From assembly GCA_951230915.1 (NCBI GenBank), contig OX579634.1:47195570-47259569 (forward strand): a DNA stretch of 64,000 nucleotides, read 5' to 3'. Shown here in pieces: positions 24,962 through 36,436 of this stretch. The stretch's first letter is position 1. Each line of letters begins with the position of its first letter. Position numbers and translations under genes: made by a program. Under the pieces are notes generated by a model. The model did no database searches, had not been told where the DNA came from, and saw nothing but the letters and a program-made list of their open reading frames with translations. This DNA is from Antitrichia curtipendula. Lineage: Eukaryota; Streptophyta; Bryopsida; Hypnales; Leucodontaceae.

Positions 24962-27900
24962 TCAAAGTGTCACGCCTCGCTTCAGAATAATGTCCCCATA
25001 GGGATCTTCTTGTTTGACGAAGATCGACTCATTCGAAGCCAGCACTGAAAGTTGTAATTCAAAAATTTGTAGTCAGATATTGGGCATCATCTGGAGGGCA
25101 GGGCCCTTTCAAATCATACATTGCAGGATTTGAAGCGAAGTAGACAATAACAACTTCCTTCCAAGCATATCTCGATTGGCGAAAAGCTAGGTTTGCGGGG
25201 AATTGCGTGGTGCTTGCGAATGCACTTAGAAGATCATTCCCTCTGAAGAAATTAGAATCTCAGACATTGAAGGATAGTTAGATATGCTCACCGCAGACTT
25301 GATAGAACATCCTGGCTGCGCGGGTCTTATCAAGTCCAGTCGTAAGATTGTTTACGGACGCCTCATAAACATCTGCTTCTTTCAGCTTGTTGAAATGCTC
25401 CCGCAGGAGTCTGTGATAATCAATTTGTAATAGTCAGATCTCTTAGATTGCTGCTGGAATCACCTGCTGTGGCATGTGCGTTGCAAATCGCCTCTTTCAT
25501 CATTTCGGCCTAATTATGTCAGTGTAAGTAAGCTTCCTGTCGTCTCCTGATTCTACAGTCTGGCCAATTTTCTAAAATACCCTTCTTCTATTACAATTCT
25601 AAGCTTTCAGAGTACTTGTACCTAGAATTTTGCAATAACGTGAGGCGTTGTTAAACCTAGGGAATATTTCATCATATAATGTTTTTCTGATATTGACATG
25701 TTTGCAAGGTTATAAGCAAATTATGGTTAAAATGATATTGATGCAATCTCCAAGAGAATGACAATATCGGCAAGTGAATTAGAGCTTCGGGGGTCTTACT
25801 TGGCTACGACAATGGTCGTGTTGTTGATGGAGTCTGCTGGTCTTGGTTGAGTGGAATTGCTGGTGTCTTCCAGTAGCTCTATCACCCAAATTCCAGTGAC
25901 GAGTCAGGATGCAGGTCATTTCATCAAAGTTTAGCAACGTTCACAGTACGTAATTAGAGTGTACTTGAAGTCATGTCACGTGATTGGCGAGGTAAAACTA
26001 AATTAGCAGTGAGACTCTTCAAATGCGATCTCTCCGTCAAGTTCCCTTGAATGCCATGGACAGCAATAGCTTGACTGTGGCGTGATATATATCGTACCAA
26101 AGTAGAAATTATGAAAATAAGTAAGCTTACGAGATTGTGCGAGGATGCCAGCTTGAAAGTCACCACTAGCGAAGTAGTCGATCATATCAGACTTGCCAGA
26201 TGCTCTGCGAGGTCGAATATTCACCTCTGGCAACTCGCCTGAAATAGGCGACATATTCCTTCCAACGTCCTTAAAGGGGCTTCCGGTATTCCTTCTTTTC
26301 GACCTACGGACGTAAAATGATCGAATGTCAAGTATGATGAAAATGGTGTTTTGCAATCTGAAACTGTGGAGATGCCACCCTCAGAAGTGCTTCAAGTTCT
26401 CCCAGTTTCATCGGATATGAGTATGCGACTAATGAAGAGGAAAGTAACGTTTCACCAATGCACTTACTTTCCAGACGTCGGAGGCTCTCCTTCGCTATCA
26501 TAGGACAAGCTTCCTCCATAAGACGCTGACATCGAGCGCTTCGAAGATTTTCCGTCCGTGGTAAGTGGGGCTGCAGAAGTTCCTATAATTGATGAGCCTT
26601 CCCCATTTTCCTCGTTATGGAAAGAGGAAATATGAGTAATAATTAAGAATAACGCATAACGCAGCATGTAGAAAGTGTTAACTATTTGTTTTAGACCAAA
26701 AATTGCATTGGAAAGCTTACCAAAGAGAGCTGGTGTTCGGAGGCCGAATTTATTTCCGAAGATATCCTCCCTGCTGCCAGTACTCGGCGTTTGAAGAGCT
26801 TCTCGAAGTTTTTCCACAGAACCTAGGCTATGGTGGTCAGCTTCTGCAGGAGGGGACTGAGGAAGCAAGTGTGCCAAATTGTCCATGCCGAGATACATGC
26901 ACACGAAACATTGCCAATTTTGTAAGCTGATCTTGATTGATCTCTGTAGAGAATTCTGAGTGACTTACTACCAATTGTAGTTCAAACGCACCTATCAAAG
27001 CATGCTAATTTCTCTACAGTTCTCAATCCGGGGATAAGCGTTTACTCACATTTTCTGGTTCTATCTGTAAACCTGTTTCCACTGGAAAATTCGTATCAAC
27101 AGGGAAATCTGGTTCTAGAGGTTCTGGAACATCTGCTCCGACAGGGAAAGCTGTATCCATTGGAGAGTTTTGCTTGGAGCCGCTGGAAGTCGGTGATACG
27201 CCTGTTGCAGTTGAAAGAGTGAGACTTTAAGATTTATTCGTCAGATTCGAGGATGCTTACGTACTTACATATTCTTTTAATTAGGATATTCTTTTGCAGT
27301 TGAGTTGTTTCAAGTCTCTATCAGAAGTAAACTGCATGTCGATCGAGTGTAAGTCGATAAATTTCACTCGTAATCGCATCACTCAAATTGCCTCCAATTA
27401 TGCTGAGAGGTCGCAGAGTTGCCGTAGTATTCAAGGCCGATGATCATGGCCTACAAAATTCCTCACATGCGTGACACAGGATTGAGAAATGTTACCTTGT
27501 TTTCTACTGGAGTCAGCTGGTTTATTTGGGGCCGGGATGATTAAACGTCGCCACATCTCCTGCAGCGCTGGAGCCCAAGTTGGTTCGGGCCGGAATTTCA
27601 CATTCAAGGACACACAAACCGATGGAAGGTTCCAATTCTGCTGCACTGCTCTGACACGCTGCTTGTTGATGTCCTTTGCCTGTTTTGGAAAATTTCTTAA
27701 TTTTAATCTGCTTGGCATCAGTTCGCAATCAATATTGAGAAACGTTTGACTATGCTTTCAGAATTGTAATTCGTTCAGTTAACTTCAATTTCGCTATATA
27801 TAGTCGTTATCTTGAGCTGCAAAACTGTGACATATAATTCCACCAATATAATGAAATTGACGATATCAGGTTACAACATGAAGCGCAGTTTATTGCAGCG

Positions 27901-30900
27901 AACCTTGCTCGGGGCGGTGCTTGCGCCTTTACGACCGACAATATCTGATGTATCCTGAAGCCATGCGGCGAATGCCTTCTTAGAAATTTCTGTTTCATCA
28001 TCGTACATCAGCACTCGAGCATTTCTCTTCCGAATGTTCCTTCGTGCTGATCGTGTTTCCTTCTTGGGTTGAGAGCTGCCTGCCTCTGGCTGCAGCAGTA
28101 ATCACATTGAAATCCAATTAATTGCGGCCATATCCTTCTAATCAGGTTGGCGATTTGAGAGGGGATTTTCTGCTGGAATGGGATGGATAAAATAGCTTAC
28201 CAGGAGAACATTTTGTTGATCCATTTCCGGCTCAGGCAGTTGCTCCTCAAATATCGTGTGCAGAGCGCCCGAAAGTTCGGGTGGTCGACTATCTGAGAAA
28301 ACCAGAGAAGAAAAATCAGTCAGTCATTCGTAGTACGTTGGATAGGATATCATTAAAGGTAATCCAGTCGGAAGGCTTAGTAGCTTAAATTACGTACAGA
28401 AACTTTGTAGAATGTTACAATACAGAGTTACTCTCAAGTGCAGGGAAAAGTCTGTCATAAATGTATGGCTCCACTGCAGGAAATATTGGAAGAGTTGCGA
28501 AATTCAGCGATTCTTTTTTGAAAAAATCTTGCGACGATCACTGACCTGGAATTGTTTTATCTGGTGCGCAGTCCTCCACTGGGCCAACTTCCAGGGACAG
28601 TCTCTGTCCTGGAAGCTGAAATTCCGGCAAGAAGTCATCCAGAGGGCCAAGAATACTGTCCGCTGACAGAGATGACCCACTTCTGCTTTCTCAAGCGGCA
28701 GACAAGTCACAGAATGCAGTTATTCGGTAGCATTTAAAACACGGATTTTTACATATCAAGAATGAGAACTTTCTGCGATCTTACACTTCATAGGAGAGAA
28801 GCATTACATGCGCATTTCACCCATACTATGCGGTGAGGGAGCATTCTCTTGCAAAGTAATGTCTTCAACGGCAGCTGCGGAACAGAGATCATAGCTTGTC
28901 TTAATATATTGAAGAGATGTCAACACTGGGACCCTGGAGACAGACTATCATGGGGTAACAAGCAGGTAACTGATTGTACGGCTAACCAAGGTTACAAGTA
29001 CCTTATTCGAGGAAGTCAAGAACGGATGACAATTAGTTCGTTGTATGCAATTAGATTAGAGTACGGCTAATTAGAGATTTTCCTGTGAATGTTCTTCCAA
29101 GTTAAACGAGAATGCGCGATGATACTTAACCCTGAAAGTGATCTCGAGGAGAATCATTGTCCTCTAAATTGTCGGCATTGACTTCAGGAAAGACAAAGAA
29201 CGTTTCTTCCTGTTGACAAAGCAGATACTAAATTTCAGCGACAATTGCAGTCATGATAGCAGAGAACTGCCTTGGCAAATTTCTTTTAATCAAGTCGTCA
29301 CTAGCTACATCTTCGAAAATGCGGGAAGAGTCTGACTCAGAGCTGGTTATCAGTCCCAGTCTGAACCGACAGGCAATGCGATATGGCAGCCTCTACCCCT
29401 AAAAGTCAATTTTGTGGCGGAGTGGTAGATCAAACGAAATTAGCTGTCCTAAACGGAAGCTTACCAAAAAGTTAACACCCTCTTGCAATGGAACAGATGG
29501 CTCTCGCATAGGCCTTTCAGTATTTTCTGCTATCCGAATTTCGTCGGATGCCATTGTGATATTCTCATATCTGTACGATTCAATGATCAAAGTTACCAGC
29601 GACCAATAAGTTTCTCCAAATTTGTGTTAATAGACGCAAGAACCTCCAATCATTACTGTTGCAACAATTAGAACCACATTTGTAACCATGTATATTCTTT
29701 CCAAAATCAACCGTCGCTTGTGGCACACCATAACCAGCTCTTTGTGAACTCTTGTATGCAATTGACTGAGACTGACGTTAATTGTCTGTTCATCACGGAG
29801 TTTTTACCAAGAAGACAGGCGTTCAATTCTTTCTCTTCTTGAGAATACTCTTAGAATTTGAGGGAAATAATTGCATCTTACTTAGCACGGTATTTTCGCT
29901 TTGGCAATTTGGTTCTGTCCTCATCCGTTCGCACAGCTTCTATTCTGATCTTCATCTGTTCCACGTAAGCATGCAATGCCATCATTTACAACCATTTGTC
30001 AATATATAGAAGCCCAGCGGTGACATTCTCTGTATAAATGCTAATAAATCATGTATACGACATCGTGTGTCAACGGTAGCCCCAGACCATGGGGAATTGA
30101 ACGTCAAGCCACAGTTTCTAAGTCGCACTTCGTTCCTAATGTCAGGAGGTGTTCTCCGATTCATCATGTTGAGCAAAATCTCATCATTAGGAGAAAATGA
30201 CTCGGTCGTCCTAGCACAGATATGAAATTACATGGCAAAAAATCATTAATACGGAGTATAATTTGGCGGTTGAGAGGGAACCACACGTACGAGAAATGCG
30301 TTCATGTCCTCTGCAGGTTATTGTACCCCGTCGTTTAATCCAAGTGAAACACAGGAGAAACGTTAGCGGTTAGCTGGCGAAGAAATTCAGCGTTCAAGAA
30401 TCAAGATAGAACCTATTAGCCATTCTGGCTGTACTTATTTATCTGATTAGATGATGTGACAAATGATCACTTAGCTCAATGGATAAATACCTGTAACCTG
30501 AGGAACATATCGATTGCTGTATACAAGATTTCAGGAATATGTTTAATGATTCGTAGGTGATTCACAACAATAGAAACTCTGAACCTTAAGAATTTCTGGT
30601 CCTTACCATACAAGAAAATTACTTTGCGCTTGTAAATTTGGACAATCCCTCCTGGAGGATGTCAAACACGGTGATCATTCAGTACGTTCTCTCCGATTCT
30701 AAGACAAACCAAGTTACCGGTATCTTTCAATCTGGCACATTAAACTTTCGGTTCAATGACTTGCAAGCTTCGAGGTGCTCCTTTCAGTAATTATTTGAAA
30801 AACTGCGGAGACCGAATACGAAATGTCGCCCTCAGAGAATGACGCACTTACCCATGAGGATTCCTGAGAGTCGAAGTGCGAGCGGAACAGGAGGATTAAG

Positions 30901-31574
30901 AATCTGCTTGCTGTAAAGGAGGCATTCATGTAAGATGAAATAAACGGAGTCGTATTTACGTGAGAAAATTTTCTTTTCAACTCTAGACTTGGTTTTGACG
31001 AGTGAGCCACATATGCACTTTCCTTGTCAAATTTTCAAGAGAACCTTTAATGAGGAAGTCAACGTTCTTTGAAAAAATTCAGATACTCGTACAGAAGTAA
31101 CAGAACTGTGAAGACAATTTAATTACCATATCTGCACGATGTTGATCTTTGCGGCCTTCGTCCTGTTAATGTTCGCACGGATTGTTGCTGCAATCCTGCC
31201 ATTGGTGGATTTCCAAGAAGACATGTTTCAGTGATATTATTTGCACTGCCGCAATTGCGACAATGGTGCTTCTTTCACAAAATGATAGCATTGCATATAC
31301 ACATAATATTTTATACCTACGAAAGACAGGACATTAAGCCTTCGGTGAGTAAGTAACGCTTTCATTCAAATAGTTTACTGTCATTCGAGGCAAATGGATA
31401 TTAACGGTGCACATTGGAACACAGTTCAGGGAATTGAAAAGAAAATCGGGAGAACTTCTATCATTGTGTTGTGTAAAAAGAAAATGTCGATCTTGCAACT
31501 GAGCTGAGAAGCAGCACTCACCAAATTTGCCCCATCGGGTGCTTCTTGCTTAGGAGTTGGTGTGAATAAAACAT
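24962..31574 (-). CDS. REC8: Meiotic cohesin alpha-kleisin REC8/SYN1
   Basis: Nineteen exons, all phases consistent, encode about 646 aa: 31574-31522, 31195-31127, 30910-30852, 30651-30607, 30310-30291, 29955-29882, 29570-29465, 29209-29131, 28662-28546, 28292-28201, 28089-27904, 27679-27496, 27201-27050, 26856-26721, 26582-26468, 26303-26131, 25878-25800, 25410-25292, 25044-24962. The N-terminal kleisin domain (MFYSHQLLSKKHPMGQIW, IAATIRANINRTKAAKINIV, PVPLALRLSGILMGGIV) binds SMC3. The long low-complexity middle includes AFAAWLQDTSDIVGRKG, a block typical of plant REC8. The C-terminal winged helix (LLREHFNKLKE, LTTGLDKTRAARMFYQVC, VKQEDPYGDIILKRG) binds SMC1. REC8 holds sister chromatids together in meiosis until separase cuts it. 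Length matches plant SYN1 (about 620 aa). Exon 5 is only 20 nt. No frameshift or stop; probably functional. Confidence 0.95.
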
Positions 31575-32708
31575 TTTTGACCACCAGAAAACGAGCGCCA
31601 AGGTGAAAATTACTTCGCAATGAATCCTGTCAAGCCCAACGAACTCAAGCAACTGCATGAGTCTCTGCTACTAATTTCTTGAAAACTCAATAGTTTATTT
31701 CTTAGTTTCCTTTATACCTACAGTATATTGATGCAAGACGCAGAGAAGCACGAGTATAATTAAAGCAGTGTTAAATTAGTGCAGTACACTCAACGTTGCG
31801 CAATTTCTTAACATTCGCCCGCAGAAAACATCAAATACGAAGCCATAGTAATAGATTCAATCAGATGCACAATCGCACAAGTGATATTGGCAGATACTGC
31901 CACTTTTCAGTAATAGATTCAATACTGCTCCAAGATTCAATGTTATAAAATCTGACCACTTAATTAATGCAAAAGAACTGCAAACAATAGATCGAGCTCA
32001 CTAAAATTGAACGACAATTTAGAACACTGTCCAGCCGTGCGCAGAATTGACCGGACTGCCTGGCACATGCTGTAGAGTTCACGATCAAGACATCTGAATG
32101 AAATATTCTAATGAAAAATCACTGCACACTCTAATGAAAAAACTTACAGAGAATATAGAAAATTAAAATTATGATCCACAGGACGATTCAAGAACTCAAA
32201 AAATCACTCGCATATGATCATATACATGGAACAAATTCAAACTTAAGATGAAGCCATCGACACAGACAACAAATTCAAAAGCCGACAAAAGTGCTTACGA
32301 AATCAATGAGCCAAATGAATCCGCTTCTGCACCCGAATGAATTGTGTAGAGAGACTAATGTAGCGCAAGCATGAGCAAAGAGTTTGCTAAGAACTGGCAC
32401 GGAATGGCTAGAAGACCTCGTTCAAATGGCGCTCATGGCGCACTCAAATCTACGTCTCCGAGAACCTCATGTTTCATCTAAGATGATCATTTGTTGAATC
32501 ATGGTTATTCGTAGATTCCCTCTGCCAGTCGCTGTCAGCCTGAGCGCGCCTGAAAATGCCCGAAAAGAAAAGGGCAGTATCAGTAACCGAATAAAAAAAA
32601 AATTCATGAATTACAAGTTGAAATTATTGGGAAATCTTTTTTACAGAGGCAAACTAAGTGTTTCAGTGAGGAGAATTCATTTTTCTGAAAAACATTAATT
32701 ATTTGTTG
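31575..32708. other. REC8 upstream region
   Basis: About 1.1 kb that must include the REC8 promoter and 5' UTR. I see no other gene and no clear promoter motif. Confidence 0.4.
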
Positions 32709-32890
32709 CAATGGTGTATTTAACTACTTTTGGACTATTCAATTAATTATGAACTAAGCATAATCTATACAAACATTGGGAGATCCCCTAATACTTGTAT
32801 AGATCCCCTGATGTTCAGTCAAGAGATCTCCCGATGACTAGTATGAATTCTAAACTTTCAAAAGTCCAAAAACAATTAAATACGCCATTG
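32709..32890. mobile_element. Foldback MITE (182 bp)
   Basis: The left arm CAATGGTGTATTTAACTACT matches the complement of the right arm, CAATGGCGTATTTAATTGTT, and the match continues through TTTTGGACT, about 37 bp of inverted repeat. An inner inverted pair (GGGAGATCCCC / GAGATCTCCC) lies near the centre. No coding capacity; the target duplication is unclear. Confidence 0.7.
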
Positions 32891-35215
32891 TAGATGTGAT
32901 GAATGTATTGTTCAGCTATGGTAATTCAATTAGTACCAGACAAACTACACAAGTTAATTCAATTCAAATGAGAGTTTCAATAGTGCAAGCTCCCTTTATT
33001 GTAGCTTCCTAGCAACTTTGGCAACTTTCTGACTAATATATTCATTAAAGTGAAAAAAATAGTTAGGCACCCTAAAAAATAATATATTAAAATAAAAAAG
33101 TTTTAAATTACAATTAAAATAAGTTAAGCATTCATCCAAGTTGTTCCTACAAATTTTGGGATGGTTGTTGCTATTTTCATGTAAAGCGGACGCATTTACC
33201 TAAATCCTTGTCTCTACTTTTGAACCCTAAACTCTTTACTTTGTGTATCAGGGTTTGTTGCATATGCATGATATGTTTTGTTTGTGAGAGATTTGGTGCT
33301 TTAGAACGGTTAAAATGACAAGACAAAGAACTTTGCAATGTAAATTTATAGTTATTGACAAAGAAGAGATGCAAGATTTTGTGGAGTGAGTTGAATTTCT
33401 ATGAATTAGGCAATCCTTTTATATATAATTTTGAACAAACTAGAACAATAATTTTTTTTAAATTTAGGCATCCTTTTAATTAATTAATTTTTTTCCAAGC
33501 TGCTAGGAAACTATAGTATATTCATTTGAATTTGTATTGGATGCTTATGGTCTAATTAGAATGGATATTTGAATGACTTTTAGATAAAATTTAGATGAAA
33601 TGAAGCAGATGAGGGTAAGAAAGGAAGAAATGGAAGAGGATGAATGTTGAAGGACAATAACACTATTTAAGACAGTATGAAAATAATATAGACCACATTA
33701 CATTGATTTTATCTATTTTAAAAGTACTATGAACTACCACATTAGTGCACCTTGCAACCTCACATAATTTCCAAATTAATAAGAATTCATATTATTACTA
33801 TGGGATGTGTTAATTGAATAAACTTGTATAATTATTTGATATTGCTTTTTTTAGTAGAAAGTAATTTATTTTATTTTAATTGAGTTGTGTATGATATTTT
33901 TTTTAGCTTAAGTCATTAAATTTTGAAAATAAATTTTGTTCTTGTAAAAGAATTTTTACTACAAAACAATTATTGCTTCTATTACTATTGAACTAACTTC
34001 AATTTTATAAAAATTCTTTAAAAAAATTTAAAAATAAAAAATATATAATAAAAATATAAAAAAATAAAAAATATATATATGTGTGTGTGTTCTAATAAAA
34101 TCTAGGATAAAACATTAAGTAAAACTTTGATTATGGTAGTTTAGACAAGTTTTGGAAATATTAGGTTAAAATTTCAAAGTTTTTATTTTATACATATTTT
34201 TTTAAGTTGGGTGAAATACATTGTACTTATTGGGATTGAATTAAAATCCCAAATAATCCCTAATTGGTTCCATGTTCTTCTTTTGAAAGGTCAATGGTGG
34301 ATTTAGCTGTGTTTATTCAATCATAGCATGAGTTGTTTAAATTTTCTGTAATTTTGATGTTGATTAATTAATATTTGTTGAATATCCATAACAAAAGTAA
34401 CATTTGTTATAAGGAGGAAAAAATATAGAATGATACTCAATCATCAAAGTAAATTTTTTTTAAGAAAATAAGGTTATGGAAATAAAATTTTAGACATATA
34501 TTCTAGATACATTCTCGGATTCATTAGAAGAAAATACTAAAAATCTATTGAATATTCTATAAGTGAGCCTAGTACTTGTAATTCATATAAATTCTATAAG
34601 ATTAACTATTCTTTAAATATCTATAACTTGTTAAATATCCTTTGACCTCAAAGGACAAGGAGGTTCAATGTTTTATAATGAGTGTCCTTCTTGGGATGTG
34701 AATTCTTATTACTCACTTTCAGTGAAAATATTGAATAGCTTAAAAAGTCTGACTATCCTTCATTTCCAAAATTATTGTTCCTAGTTTAAAAATTAGTCTA
34801 TTAAAAAATGAACTCTTTAAAATGAAAAACTTAATGTGAAGAAGTTCCTAGCAAGAATAATTATGTACATTTTCGAACCAATTGGAATACCATCTACTAA
34901 AATAATAATCATAAATAATTTTTTGTGATATTATCATATAAGAGTGATGAAGGAAATAACGAAAAAGGTGGTAGCAAAATCAAATTGCAAGGAAAGAACA
35001 AAGAAGTTATAAGAGCTCAAAAGATATCCTTAAAGTCACAATAAGCATTTGTATGAATAAAGTCACAATACATATTTTATTTTGTATACCTAGGCTGTTC
35101 AACTACATAACTCATTTTTGAAAAAAAAATGGATTTTAATGAATAAAACATTAATCCATACTTCTTATTTAGAGGCCATTTTGTTGGAATGGCAAAATTC
35201 CACAAGTTTGGCAAT
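32891..35215. other. AT-rich spacer
   Basis: No gene. Contains an AT/GT microsatellite at about 34070-34090 (ATATATATATGTGTGTGTGT). Confidence 0.5.
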
Positions 35216-35400
35216 TTTTATTGTTTAGACCAGGCAATCTAAATTGTACAACCAGCCTAGATGTCTGAAATCTACACCTGACATAGATGGCACTTTTACA
35301 ATTCAGACCACGTGGTTTGAAATGTATACTTGTTTTAGATTTCTGGAATCTTTACTTATCCTAGATGATACTTTTATGGTTTAGATCACCTAGTCTGAAT
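35216..35400. repeat. Imperfect 78-bp tandem repeat, about 2.4 units
   Basis: Units begin with TTTTA at about 35216, 35294 and 35372. Each contains a (T/C)AGACC / AGATCAC core, a TAGAT...CTG(A/G)AATCT segment and (C/T)ATAGATG/CTAGATGAT. Divergence is high. No ORF spans it. Confidence 0.55.
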
Positions 35401-36436
35401 ATGGCACACGAAATACTACCATTTTATCAAAATTCCCCATATTTCTATAACACCATAGAACTCCATAGAACTCCAAAATTTCATTATTAGTGTAGGGAGT
35501 TTCCGTTTGACCAAGTCACCTAAGGTAGAGCTTCAAGAATAGTCGAAGGAGATAATTGGCCAAGTACTTAGTTTCAGCCACCAGAAAGCTTCCCAAATGT
35601 CTTCAAAACTCGGTCGGTCAGAAGGTTCTGGAGCCCAACACTTCTCAATCAGCTCCTTCAATACCTCCTTGAAGAGGATCTTACTGAAATTGCAAGGGTC
35701 TTCACTAAAAAAGTGCTATTTTTAATTTTTAATTTTAATGTTTTTTTGGGGATACAATGAATTAGACTATGAATTTTTAAAGTACTCAAAATAGATTCTA
35801 CCCAAATAAATCAAAGGCTCTCATGAATCTATAACCATCAATTTTAGAAATAGGACACAAATAGGTGCAATTATCTTTGCTAAAATATTTTTGAATGTCA
35901 CATAGAAGTCATCCAAGGACCACCTCTTCATGCTCATTCCCCTCTTACTTGGACTAATAGACCCAGCTGACAGCTTCAACTTAAAAAATTCTAAAAATAA
36001 ATGCCAATTTTTTGGGGATTTTTTTAAAAAAAATAAAGGGAAAAAAAGAATCTTGCAGTGTAAAGTCACGTTGAACCAAATGAGGTAAAATAGTGAAAAT
36101 TTGATTCTTGCACCAACAAAGATGTTGGCTTCCTTGATGTCTCAAGTCTATTGCTTTGACCTGTGCAATCTAAAGTGGCCCCAAAAGCTGACTCCCTGGT
36201 GTGGCGCTTTTATGCACCTCATTCTCTAGTGTTCATTAGGGGCAGCCGACCTTAAAAAATGTCCTTCTGTGTCATGATTGGCAAATGTTCTATACGGTAG
36301 AAATAAATTCAAATTTCTACATCTGCTTGACATTCCTAAAAACTGATATGCAGGGTATCCTCACTGCCTCCCCTCCACAGAATATGGAGCAATGGGTTTT
36401 CCTTTGAGGTCTTTGATTTGTACAAGGTTTGCCAAC
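35401..36436. other. Spacer downstream of CAX
   Basis: Contains the CAX 3' UTR at its right edge; otherwise nothing recognised. A short stretch at 35515-35720 has higher GC and coding-like composition but I cannot assign it. Confidence 0.4.

Noticed and set aside
30491..30516. Alternative small REC8 exon
   Set aside because: It has GT-AG borders and fits one phase, but including it adds residues absent from the kleisin family and shifts the next exon's codon; the 20-nt exon at 30291-30310 alone restores the conserved sequence.
34060..34092. AT/GT dinucleotide tract as a possible origin or Z-DNA element
   Set aside because: Only about 20 bp of alternating sequence; ordinary microsatellite.
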